From positions 4,838,501-4,902,500 of the forward strand of contig NC_065576.1 in assembly GCF_937616625.2 (NCBI RefSeq): 64,000 nt of DNA, in the 5' to 3' direction. This DNA is from Mercurialis annua (Eukaryota; Streptophyta; Magnoliopsida; Malpighiales; Euphorbiaceae). Under the pieces are notes generated by a model, which did not search any database, was not told the DNA's origin, and worked only from the letters and a program-made list of their open reading frames with translations. Below, piece after piece: positions 25,401 to 35,543 of the stretch. Each line of letters starts with the position of its first letter. The first letter of the stretch is position 1. The position numbers and the translations under genes are program-made.

Positions 25401-27029
25401 AGTATTAATTAATGGAAATGGCATTGGTAAAAACTAAAATCACAACTATGTATTATTTTTAATATAAATTTCTATCTATTATTGATTGGCAAATAATTAA
25501 TCTACAATGGGGTATATATGATTTAAATTGATTGGTTTATCATTAATATTTTAGTATAAACTAATTATACTAGTTTGGAAAATTTCCAAACTAAAATCAA
25601 GACAAACATATTTTAAATCAGCAAAATTAGTTTGATTCGGTTCGATAATTTTTTTTAAACCAGTTCAAACATCATCAAAAAAATTATATATTTATCATAT
25701 AAAATTTAAAAAATTTAAATTATTTATTCATCATAAAAATAAATATATTATATTTATATAACAAATTATAATAATGATTAACAAATGAAAAACAATTATA
25801 AATTTTTACATTTTATTTATATAATATCTTAATATTATAGAAATATAACATTTATTGATCGATAGTAAATATACAAATATTAAAATTATAAATAATAATA
25901 GTTATTTCATCATATGATATTTACGTATATTATTTTATCATATACAGTTATGAAAAATTTATTATTAAATTATAATATTTATAACTTTAATAAATATATA
26001 TATATATATATATATATATGCATATATATTTTGGTTTAATTTGTTTTATGTTGGTTTATAATTTTTAAAACCGCAAACCAGATTAATAATTAATATTTTT
26101 TCTATTTTCCAAATAAAAACTGAACCAACAATCTTCTAATGAAATATTTAGTTTGGTTGGTTTGAATTTTTTTTGTACATTCATATGTAAAACAAAATCC
26201 AAGTGAAATTTTTAGGTTAGTCAACTTGTCTTTTGGTTTAATAACCAAAAACATCCTGAATTTTGAAAGTTTTTCAATTAATTCTTTTTATTTTTTTAAT
26301 TGTTTATTTTAAATTCTACCAGTTCGTTCAAACTGAAATAAATTGCAGTGGATATTCCTTAAAATGTTTGATACTACGTGGCACTTCAGTCAAGTTATTT
26401 TCTACCGGATTGATATTCCATTTCATTTAATAAATACAAAACTGAATCAAAATCTGCATACCGTGCACGTTGCGGCACGGGAATATCCAAATAATGCTTG
26501 ATTACTTGTTCTAATCTATACAATCCAAACATAAGAATCTAGTTAGCAATAAGTGAATAAAATCATAACTAACTACAACAAAAATAAAAATACATACATG
26601 ACAATTAAAAACGAGAAGAAGAAGTATCAAATTCCATATCTATTATTAACAAATCTATCATTATCTATATCTGTTATACAAAAAATTCTCGAATAGCATA
26701 CGTTTGGAAATTTCATTTTTATTCTCGAAAACGCGTATGGAACTCTCAAATTCTACTTTTTTTTACTCAATTTCTTTTGGTTTTCGAACGAAAAAGATCA
26801 ATCAAAAATTGAATAAAAAATAAAATTGAAGAGTGAGAATATACCTTTTTTTGCCCTCAAAGAGAAAAAGTTTGCCGGCTGGAGAAAAAATGATAAGAGC
26901 AATTTCAGTATCACACAAAGTAGAAAGTTCATAAGCTTTCTTGACAAGCCCACTTTTTCTTTTGGAAAAAGTTATGTGTCTATATGTTGAATTTTCAATT
27001 CTCTTCAATTGAATTTTTGATCTTCCCAT
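19411..27029 (-). CDS. MIKC*-type MADS-box transcription factor
   Basis: Nuclear DNA-binding regulator; MIKC* factors of other plants act as heterodimers in pollen maturation. Minus-strand exons: 27029-26845, 26515-26462, 25343-25328, 25237-25170, 25069-25036, 24951-24890, 23762-23663, 23555-23514, 21723-21608, 20403-20154, 19503-19411; 1020 nt, 339 residues, frame kept at every junction. Residues 1-61 are the MADS domain ([20 protein letters not shown], then [18 protein letters not shown]). [13 protein letters not shown] follows, as in the AGL66/AGL104 (S) clade. Weak coiled-coil K-like segments span about 85-185, and the tail is rich in P, Q and N with a PQPQPQPQ run. It ends NGIPFPF. The 16-nt third exon and many small exons fit MIKC* structure. 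Introns are swollen by transposons. Clade placement is moderately sure; S64-region assignments need cDNA. Confidence 0.82.
20404..21607. other. MADS intron 9, repeat-derived text
   Basis: The 1.2-kb intron contains degenerate text resembling the 9652-10049 element (runs of AATTGTAGCCTAATTTTG and AATTGAAATACAC at 20540-20740) but no complete ends. The remainder is AT-rich. Confidence 0.35.
22000..22106 (+). mobile_element. SINE-like element in MADS intron 8
   Basis: AAATGGTATAAGCGTTGAGC resembles an A-box region, and GGTTTCAAATC (22049-22059) resembles a B box. An A-rich tail (AAAAAACAAAAAAAAA) follows at 22089-22106. This is the architecture of a tRNA-derived SINE. Confidence 0.5.
22159..22600. 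mobile_element. Non-autonomous DNA element in MADS intron 8
   Basis: The left end AGTAGCGGACCTAG and the right end, reversed, ACAGACGGACCTACC are imperfect inverted repeats. GGAGGGGCCAAC on the left pairs in style with GGGGGCAGTGGCCACC near the right. The interior is AT-rich and noncoding. The target duplication is not clear. Confidence 0.5.
23021..23310. mobile_element. Mutator-like MITE with 9-bp TSD, MADS intron 8
   Basis: 290 bp. The left end GGATTAATTGCAAATTCATA is matched in inverse at the right end by TATGCATTTGCAATTAATCC, and the inverted repeat continues for roughly 100 bp. A perfect 9-bp direct repeat TTCTATTTT flanks it (23012-23020 and 23311-23319), the duplication size of Mutator-like elements. 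Confidence 0.9.
23936..24273. mobile_element. Tourist-like MITE in MADS intron 6
   Basis: 338 bp, beginning GAGCATCTCCATTGC and ending with a sequence whose complement begins GAGTATCTAGAGTGCC. It is flanked by TTA on both sides (23933-23935 and 24274-24276), the 3-bp duplication of PIF/Harbinger elements. Inside is an 18-bp perfect palindrome ATTTAGCATATGCTAAAT at 24163-24180 among repeated TTTGGCA and TTTAGCA blocks. Confidence 0.72.
25344..26461. other. MADS intron 2 with (AT)n and old hAT-like text
   Basis: Contains an (AT)n run near 25994-26019. Facing blocks such as GATTCGGTTCGATAA and TTGGTTTAATTTG suggest a decayed hAT-type element between about 25600 and 26180, but no ends or duplication could be defined. 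Confidence 0.35.
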
Positions 27030-27402
27030 TTTTTTCCTCTTAATTTTTTTGTAACCTCTAAAGAATGTTGTTCCCCTTTTTATCTTTGCTTAACACCAAC
27101 ACTTCAATTTGTTTTTCCTTTTTTTGGGTCCACTTCTCTTACCTCTAACCCTATTATCTCTCCCCCCTCTAAAAGTATCTTAATTTAAAAAAAAAATTAT
27201 ATAAAATTATATTAAAAAAATTAATTGATATGTGATTAATTACTTTTTCAATGAATTAGTTTGAATTCAAAATTTTATAGTAATTTAGAGACGAATGTAG
27301 TATTAATCGAATTCCATCTAGCTATATAATACGGTCGTGATTTTTAAGTCGAAGCTAAAATAACTAATTAAGTTGGTTACCTCATAAAATAGCAATTAAA
27401 CC

Positions 27403-27550
27403 ACGAGTGATTATTCCACGCAACAGTTGTACTGCGTCATTTATGCAACAAGTCAATATTTGTTTAATTTGTGTGAATAAATATTCAAATATTTTATTAG
27501 CTTGTTATATGAGTGACGCGTCACAACCGTTGCATTGAATAATTATTCGT
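27403..27550. mobile_element. MITE, family B copy 1
   Basis: About 148 bp, lying 0.4 kb upstream of the MADS start. The left end is ACGAGTGATTATTCCACGCA; the right end, reversed, reads ACGAATAATTATTCAATGCA. The inverted repeat continues through GTTGTACTGCGTCA and GTTGTGACGCGTCA to ACAAGTCAATA and ACAAGCTAATA. Fragments of the same family occur at 46221-46380, 46879-46940 and 47031-47156. Confidence 0.75.
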
Positions 27551-27598
27551 AATTAGTTACACATAAATATATGGTTATGATTTTAGAGAAATTCTTAT

Positions 27599-27799
27599 AT
27601 AGACTCAGTCTACCACGTTATCCGTTGACTAAGCCAATCATATCATAACACCTTATTAAAATGAGAGTATTCTTGTAATTTAATTTTGTTATTTGCATAC
27701 ACTTTTGAATAATGATATTACAAAAATACTCTCATTTTAATGAGGTGTTATGATATGATTGGTTTAGTCCAAGAATAACTTGGTGGACTGAGTTTACCT
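27599..27799. mobile_element. MITE, family A copy 2
   Basis: About 200 bp. The left end is AGACTCAGTCTACCACG; the right end, reversed, is AACTCAGTCCACCAAG. The long inverted repeat includes ATCATATCATAACACC and GGTGTTATGATATGAT. Same family as 555-754, sharing the central CACTTTTGAATA block in opposite orientation. Confidence 0.8.
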
Positions 27800-28054
27800 A
27801 ACAATTTTTCTATAATTTTAATGCTTATACATCTTTTCTATAGTATGCATATATATATACAAGACATATAAGGTTGTTAATTTGATTAGATGAATAAGGA
27901 AAATGGTATTTGAAATGGTAATTCAATCCAAAATGCCAATACATCATCATTGAATGAAAATCCATATATAAACTTACCAAGTAAATTCAATCACTACATA
28001 TAAGATTAATTAAAATTATTGATAGATAGATTTTAAATCTCACATGATATAATC

Positions 28055-28145
28055 AGCGCGTTAGGATGAAGTGGTAAAAGTTCTTTTGTTTTTAATTTGA
28101 AGTCTCGGGTTCGAACTTCAAATATGAAATAATCAAAAAAAAACT
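28055..28145 (+). mobile_element. SINE-like tRNA-derived element
   Basis: GGATGAAGTGGTAAAAG resembles an A box, and GGGTTCGAACTTC (28107-28119) is close to the B-box consensus GGTTCGANTCC. An A-rich tail follows. The acceptor-stem halves do not pair well, so this is a SINE head rather than a tRNA gene. Confidence 0.55.
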
Positions 28146-29269
28146 TTTGAAGAAAATTTATTTTGTATGGATATTGTCCAACTCAATACGAGTTTGTCGG
28201 ATCGATATCTTAAGTACAAAATAACATACATCTATTATGTCATGTCATCTATACGACAAATGTTGGAATTTTGTTTTATAAGTATATAATCATTAAAAAT
28301 TCTAATGTTTATATTTCATATAATTTTGTTGTAAATATGACATAATATAACAGATGCATGAAATATACTTTTAGCAAATTTTATCTCGTAAAATTTATAT
28401 ATATACTTAATAAAATTAAAAATCTTCACATCAACATTACCTACATTTTATTTTAACAGAAATCAAAATTAATTGAATAAAATATTACTTTAATGTATTA
28501 AAAAATTAGATTTTATATGTTATAATTACTAGTTGAAAAGAGAAACAAATCAAATACATGGACAAAAATTTCTAAAATATTTACCTTAATATTGTAATTA
28601 ATAGCCACTCACCCATAAGAAAAAAACCCTAGTTAGTTTTATTAATGTAGAAAACTGGTGGCTAATTAATTAATGAATTAGGGCAGTATATTTTTGGACA
28701 CCATGGTTTTGTTTTTAAGCTGCCCACAGTAAGAAGTGGTAATTATGAGAAATTAGGGAGAATATTTGCTTTTTGAGTAAAGATAAACAAGTCCTAAAGT
28801 GAGCAAATGAATATCGACAAATGAAGTTGTAATGTGTTTAATGCTTGTAATCTGAGTTGACCTATCTCCATTCTAATTTCTAAACTAAGTGGACCTTCCT
28901 TCAACTGGTTTTGATACTCAAGGATTTACTACTTCTTTAAGTGAGATCTTTCTTTCAGTTATGTAATGGTAAAATGTATATTTTGAACCATGTACCATTA
29001 TAAAATGTATATTGTATCATTATGTTTTTTAAAGTTGGGTCCTTCAACTTTCATTAATCAAAATTGAATCTCTATACTTTTATTTATAGATCTCTTCGTT
29101 ATAGAAATAAAATGCGTTTACTCCATACATTGTTAGTGAAACTGGAATAAGTTTTATATTAGTTAGTATTTTATATTAATTTTTGAATTTGATTATTATT
29201 GTTGAAAGTAAATTTTCCAATCAGTTTTTTTTATAGTTTGACTTAACAAAATTCACATTTTTTTATAGT
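28146..29269. other. Intergenic spacer
   Basis: AT-rich and noncoding; I see no repeat boundary or gene signal. Confidence 0.5.
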
Positions 29270-29463
29270 TTGAGGTGTCATGACTCCACTAGTGTAATTC
29301 GCTGAGGTGGAGGTTATTTTACACTAATGAATGAATGCCCGCCTCAACACCGTGTATGAATTTGAGAAAAAAAATGGTACTTCATGCATGAAAATAGAAA
29401 ATTTAAACTGCGCGATTAAAATAAGAAAACATGTAAGGTTCGTGATTTTTTTTGACATTATTC
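29270..29463. mobile_element. Truncated relative of the 56179-56487 MITE
   Basis: Shares in order GTGTCATGACTCCACTAGTG, GAGGTGGAGGTTATTTTACA, GAATTTGAGAAAAA, ATTTAAACTGCGCGATTAAA and GTTCGTGATTTTTTTTGACA with the right part of the complete element at 56179-56487. The left inverted repeat is missing or decayed. Confidence 0.7.
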
Positions 29464-29480
29464 CTTAATTCTAAGATAGA

Positions 29481-29695
29481 ATGTTCAATACTTTTAGTAC
29501 ACTATTTGTTATTTTTAATGTACATTATTCGTATACTTTTTAGCATACTTCTAAAATAAATTGTTAGGATACTTTTAATATGTTTTTATTATATATTGTT
29601 CCTACACTTTTAGTATTAATTTTAAGATACCAGTTCGTATATTTTATTACTTTAATAATTATTGTTCGTATACTCTTAGTATACTTCTTGTATAT
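29481..29695. repeat. Degenerate tandem repeat, about 36-bp period
   Basis: Units beginning near 29481, 29524, 29560, 29595, 29631 and 29661 share the pattern ATTGTTCGTATACTTTTAGTA with many changes. The array starts a few bases after the truncated MITE ends. Confidence 0.55.
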
Positions 29696-30070
29696 TTTTC
29701 ATAAATATTGCTCGGCCAAAATAAAGGGAAATTGTAAGCCAATTGAACTTTTTGCTCACCGAGTACAACTGTGACATTTCATTGTGCTCGACGAGCATAA
29801 TATATATCGCAAATTACAGTCTATTAGGGAAAGTTTTTTGCTCGGCGAGCAAACATGGTAAATCTACACATACTTGCTTAGTAGTTCTCAGTTTGTGCAG
29901 CATCACCGATACCAATCAGGTCACTGGTACCAACCAGGCCACCACCATCAGCGGCAATTGTCATTACTATAAAATTAAAGTTCACAAACAAAAAGAGCAG
30001 ACGATTATCACCATTCACCGATGAAGATGATTGTGGAGCAAAAGTGTAATCGGTGAAAAAAATGTTACCA
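29696..30070. other. Small GCTCGNCGAGC palindromes, noncoding
   Basis: Contains TTGCTCGGCCAA, TTGCTCACCGAGT, GTGCTCGACGAGC and TTGCTCGGCGAGCAA at roughly 29708-29851, then ACCGATACCAATCAGG and ACTGGTACCAACCAGG as neighbouring near-repeats. A 93-codon ORF overlaps this but has no protein-like pattern. Confidence 0.4.
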
Positions 30071-30319
30071 TGTACAGTTTTTTTTGTTACAATTATTTCT
30101 ATTTTTTAATCTTTGTCTGCAAACCAAAAACTTCGTATACAAAAATTAGCAAACCGTGTGCTCAGTGGAATTATTTTCACTAATTCCGTGTTTTAGCTAA
30201 TTTCCTCGTAAAAAAGTGCCAAAATAAAACAAAATGTAACTCGAATAAATGTGATAGATTTGATGTATACATAAATCGGACCAGAATAGGCGTTGAACTT
30301 GCAATTTTGAAAATAAAAT

Positions 30320-31005
30320 GAGAGATTTATAGAAATACCTACAAAAAATATAAATATTTGTCAAAAATACCTAAAAACTGAAAGTTTTAAAACATACCTA
30401 AAAATTTAAATATTTATTTTTTTACTCCGCAATTTAGTTTCTTACTCCGCAGTTTCAAACAGTTGTAAACAATTTCAAAAGACACAATTTGAAACTGTTT
30501 TACAAAACGTTTCAAATACATTTTTTAATACAGTTTCAAAAACAGTTTCTAATTAGATTTCGAACGGTTTATAACGGTTTTTTAAAAAATAAGTTGAAAC
30601 TGTTTTACAAAACATTTTAACTACAGTTTCTAATAGAATTTCAAACGGTTTTAAAAAATAAAACAAAATTTGAAACTGTTTTATGAACCGTTTCAAAGAC
30701 GGTTTCTAATTGCATTTCAAATGATTTATAACGGTTTTTTAAAAAATAATTTGAAACGTTTTAAAAAACTATTTCAATTACAATTTTAAAAAAAATCTAA
30801 AATTGACATCTTTGAAACCGTTTATAATACAGTTTCAAACAGTTTAAAAAGACAGAGTATTTTTATAAAAAAATTCAGAGTAAAAAAAATTCAGAGTAAA
30901 AAAATAAATTTTCGAAAAAACATAATAAAAAATATATTTTCAAAAAACGGAGTATATTTGCAAATATTTTTAAAAAGGGGTATTTTGTGTAAATTTTTTA
31001 AGTAA
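30320..31005. mobile_element. Repeat-filled element with GAAACNGTTT palindromes
   Basis: More than ten palindrome-type motifs of the form GAAACTGTTT, AAACCGTTT or GTTTCAAA fill 30450-30860, many within a larger repeated block that also contains AATTAGATTTCGAACGG and AACGGTTTTTTAAAAAAT. The flanks are loosely inverted (AATACCTACAAAAAATATAA on the left against an AAAGGGGTATTTTGTG side on the right). Probably a non-autonomous DNA transposon with an expanded subterminal repeat; ends approximate. Confidence 0.5.
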
Positions 31006-31564
31006 AATCTGCTCAAGTCCGGCCCATATGATGAGCGATGAAAGGGCATTAATGAAAATTGAACCCGTGAAAATTTATGGGCTATAAAAAGGAAAATGAT
31101 CACTTAGTGAGAGGCTTGAGTCCACAATAATGGACTCAGAACAGTTCATAGCTTTGTATTTGAAAAATATTATGTGCATTAGCTCTCATGTGGAGTGAGC
31201 CCTAACCTGACCAAAAACAGTCGGTTAAATCAAATTAGTCCATATATTTTAATTAAATTTGATTGTATATTTCAATTAACTTAATTTGTTCAGTTGGTCT
31301 GATTGATAACAAAAATCAACTAGATTACAAGTAATAATTTTAAAATTTGACTAACTAAATTAATCAAAAATTTATAGCTATTTTATTTACTTTAAAATTA
31401 ATGTTCTTTAGTAAGTAGCTGATTTCCAGCTTGTTCTGTGCAATGTTTTGGCTTTAAGCAATAAAAATTGTTTATTTGGTGATTGACCAAAAACAATTAA
31501 TGTTCTTTACATTTGTATTGGTTTTATTTTGAATTGACCGATTTATTTAGTTGGTTCGACTTTA

Positions 31565-32082
31565 TCTATACTATATATAAAAGCACGGATGGGGGGGGGA
31601 CAGGCAAATTTACGGAATAATCCTTTTCAGTTTACTACTAAATAAAGATTTTATAGTCATAAACTAATTAGTTATTTAATTAATTATTATTGTAATTAAA
31701 ATCCTAATTAGAATAGGTAGCTAAATTATCTCCAATTTAATTTTTAGTATGTAAACAATAACTAAATTGTCTACAAATTAGTAGGAATATCTATCTTTTA
31801 GTTTGATTGAACTATAAAATTAAAATATTGTATTTGGTTAATATATTATTATTTAAATTTCTATCTTATTATTTTTAAAGATATTATTAATAAAATTAAG
31901 TTAATTATTTAATTATGGTTATTATAAAACCAAGAGAAGAATAAATTAAGTATGGAAAAAATTTAATAACTGAAAATATTAATTATAAAATAAAAAATTG
32001 AGATAATTATAATAAATTTACTAATATGTTCATTGAGGAGTTACGTTACGAGCCACGTGCATAGCACGTAATGCGAAACTAG
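31565..32082 (+). mobile_element. Non-autonomous Helitron
   Basis: 518 bp with textbook Helitron ends. It starts TCTATACTATATATAAAAG immediately after an A, ends CTAG immediately before a T, and has a 6-bp stem hairpin ACGTGC-ATA-GCACGT at 32055-32069, 9 nt before the CTAG. It has no terminal inverted repeats or target duplication, and no Rep/helicase coding region. Confidence 0.88.
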
Positions 32083-34313
32083 TACTTTTAAGATTTCAGT
32101 TAATTCCGATGATTAATTAGAATTTTAAAAGTATAAAATCAAAATTAATCATAGTTTCTTCAAATAGTTGAATTATTTTTAAGTGAAATATTATAACACG
32201 TTTATTAAACTAAAAGTTAATGATTGCTTCTTCTTCTACTACTACTAATACTAATTATTATTATTATTATTATTATTAGTTGTTGATATTATCCTAAACC
32301 AAATGAAGAAGTTGAAAGATTCATGCCACCCTCCCAGTCCCAGTACATAATCAAGGCCACTATTTTATTTTTGTGGTGGCGATGTGTGAAAGGAACATCT
32401 ACACTTTTTTTTTTCTTTTTCTCAATTACCTTTTGTACTATTAAAAATAATTCGTGGTACACATTACAATATAAGCTCAATAAATATTTTTAAAATAGAT
32501 ACGTATTTAATTTGAAATAATTATCTAAAAGGGTCCATTTCATTTTTATAGTTAAACACTTAAATATCAACTAAATATGACGGAAAGAAATGATATCTTA
32601 CTTAAGAAATCATTTCATCACCATTCAGCCACACCTCTACGGGATACATCATCCATTCCAAAATTATAAATCTATAAATCAGTTAATGAAGATATACAAA
32701 TCGAAAAACATTAAAATCGTAATTGACACAACAATTTAATTAAAAGGCAAAAAGTTGACGAATTAGGGATGTATATTAAATCGTGATTTTTTTTGTTAAC
32801 AGAAAAAATTTAAATTTTTTAATTGAAATCCGAAAAATATAATGCAAGTAAAATTATGGATAAATATTAAGGTTATTTTTTTAACTTTAGCCCATTAAAT
32901 TATAAATATACATGTGGAAATATGCTTGTTGGAATAGCCAAAACACACTCCAAAAAGCTGCTAAAAAAACTGTCACGAGCCAACCACACTCAAACATCAA
33001 TTCGGTTATTAATAATGACACTACACGTATCTTCCTCGCGCCTTCTTTCTTTGTCCACTCATTCATTTTTCTAAACTACATTATCCACGTCTGCTTATGC
33101 TACCTACATTATTCATACATTAATATACTAAAATTACACCTAAAATAAATTCAATTTCCAATTACAATAGTAAAATCATGAAGAATATAATTTAAATTCC
33201 AAACCTTCTAAAGTTTGCTAAGCAATTTATAAAAAAAACTTATAATTTGTATTATACTGGTGATTGAAAAAAGTAAAAATAAAATGATTGGATCTCTCTA
33301 AACTAGAATCATAACTAGAATAATTTCAAATTATATTTACTACAAAAAGTATGAGATATATTTACATTAAATTAATTTATGCAATTTTATTTTATAAATA
33401 TATGGATAAAATAATGACAGAATAAGTCGTTTTTAATAATATCATTCTAGTACATATAGTTAACATTTAATGAATGTATTACTATTACTTATAACTATAA
33501 TTAAATATGTATATACATTTAATATTTTATAATTATGAGGTATTTTAGAAATTAATAATAATACCTCCTTACAATGTATTTTAAAATATCATTTCAAAAG
33601 AATAGTTTATTTTTTTTTATATAAATTATTATGCATAAAACAATTTGATAATAAATTGTAAATACATGTATAATAATATTTTTTCTGTCTTATATTTTTT
33701 TTAATTTGTATATGGATTATAAAATATTATTGTTATTATATTTTTTATAATATTTTTTAATCGGTTAAAATTGAAAAATTTACTGAAATTATTTTTAAAT
33801 AAGAAAATGTGAATTAAAATAATTGTTTATATTATAAAACAAAGGGAATAAAATTTATTGGGACACTTCTTTGATCCAACCACACTCTATCGCTCTTCAT
33901 TCCACAATTGATGATTGGCGTGACAAAAAAGTCGACAACTGATGCCACGTCGGTTTGCCACATGGATCGAGATTCCTCATGAAAAAGTGATGAGGAGCGT
34001 GGTTTACACGACCACGCGCAGCACTTACCTGTAGACTACTCATGGGTATTGGCAACATTAGAGGGTTGTTATGAACAAGATTACAAACGTAAGCAAGTCA
34101 TTAATGTTCAAATTCTTCTTTTCAAGACAGTGACATGGCTTTCTTCTAGATCCTCATACTTTACCAACGTCTCATATTTCATCAAACTATAAATATTTAT
34201 TCAATTTATTTGTTTTATTCTAAATGAATTTCAAGAAATTTAACGTATCAAATAATGTTTAAAAATTCAATATTTAATCATACGGGTATTCAGCAAATTA
34301 AATTGAAAATATA
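32083..34313. other. Intergenic spacer
   Basis: An (ATT)n microsatellite lies at about 32256-32279. A less AT-rich patch at 33870-34030 contains CCAACCACACTC and GAGGAGCGTGGTTT in inverted arrangement, possibly another small MITE whose ends I could not fix. Otherwise nothing is seen. Confidence 0.45.
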
Positions 34314-34578
34314 CTCCCTCCGTCGTAAATTGATAGACACTATTTTAAATTTTTTTATTTCAAATTATAGGCACTAGATATTTACTTAAGTAAGTAACTG
34401 TCAAAATATACCTTCAGAAAATATCTTAAAATCACAAAAGGACAGTATATTAAATGGGGTAAATATGGTATTTTTTTATATATTAACTCATTTTATTTAG
34501 AAATCATAAATTTTTTAATATCCGTATTTGTCCTAAACTGCTTCCCAAAAACTGCTTATCAATTTGGGATGGGGGGAG
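34314..34578. mobile_element. Stowaway-like MITE upstream of NRAMP
   Basis: 265 bp, left end CTCCCTCCGTCGTAAATTG, right end AATTTGGGATGGGGGGAG, flanked by TA. The right end has lost the exact CGGAGGGAG form, so it is an older copy than the one in the GH3.1 intron. Confidence 0.85.
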
Positions 34579-35543
34579 TACTATTTTGTCGAAATTTTGC
34601 CTTAATTTTTTTTATCAATATACTAGTACATTGCAAGTTAATCTATCTATGCACAAAATGAGGCAATTTACTTCAATTGTCCAAGGACTGTCTTTTCTTT
34701 TTTAAAACTGTCTTTAAATTTTAATTTATGTATTGATATTTTATTTAATCATTTTACAATTATTTTTTCATATAATTTTATTAATTTTTAACAATATATT
34801 ACCTAACTTGATAATTTATTTAGTAAATAACATGTAAGCTAAGTGGAATTCTATTAAACTCAATAAAAACATTAAACTTTTTATTAATTTATAGTAAAAA
34901 AATAATTAAACAATGTAATTTATATTTTGCGATTTTAATAAGATTTTAATTGTTATGATTTTTTTGGTAGAAAATAATTAAAAAACTCAATTGAAAGGTT
35001 TCAACGAAATTATATAAACTATTAAGTGATTTGACATGTCATCAAAAATTCTAATAGAGCTAAAGAGCTTACAATGAAAATAATAAATTATTGAATAAAA
35101 AGTTAAAAATATTTAAAGTACGGATTAAAATTTAAAGCCGGTTAAAAAAAGAAGAAGATAATTTACGAACGGTTACAGCATACCCCCACAAAAAGTATGC
35201 TAAACAGAATAAAATACAAAAAATAAAAATCCGAAAACGAAACTCCAAGCAAAAGCTGACCTTCATTCCCTTTTCCATCTCAAATGACACAAATACCACC
35301 AAACTTTCCCAAATCCCCAAAAAAACCAAGATAACTTTCCACGTGTACGTTTCTAATTCGTAACCAAACTTTAGAAGCTCACACACGACGGCACGTCGTT
35401 TTCCCCCGTCGTCAATTCTCTTATCTAATCTTCACACATTACAGTAGCATTTAAGAACTACAAAACCAAACCAAAAAATCTCAATTTTCAAGAACTAAAA
35501 ATTAAAATAAATTTCATTTAATTAAACTGTAACCCATTAAACC

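Noticed and set aside
28055..28145. Functional tRNA gene
   Set aside because: B-box-like and A-box-like motifs are present, but the acceptor stem does not close and an A-rich tail follows, so it is called SINE-like.
29743..30024. 93-residue ORF
   Set aside because: No domain pattern, low-complexity composition, and it lies in a repeat-rich stretch with palindromes.
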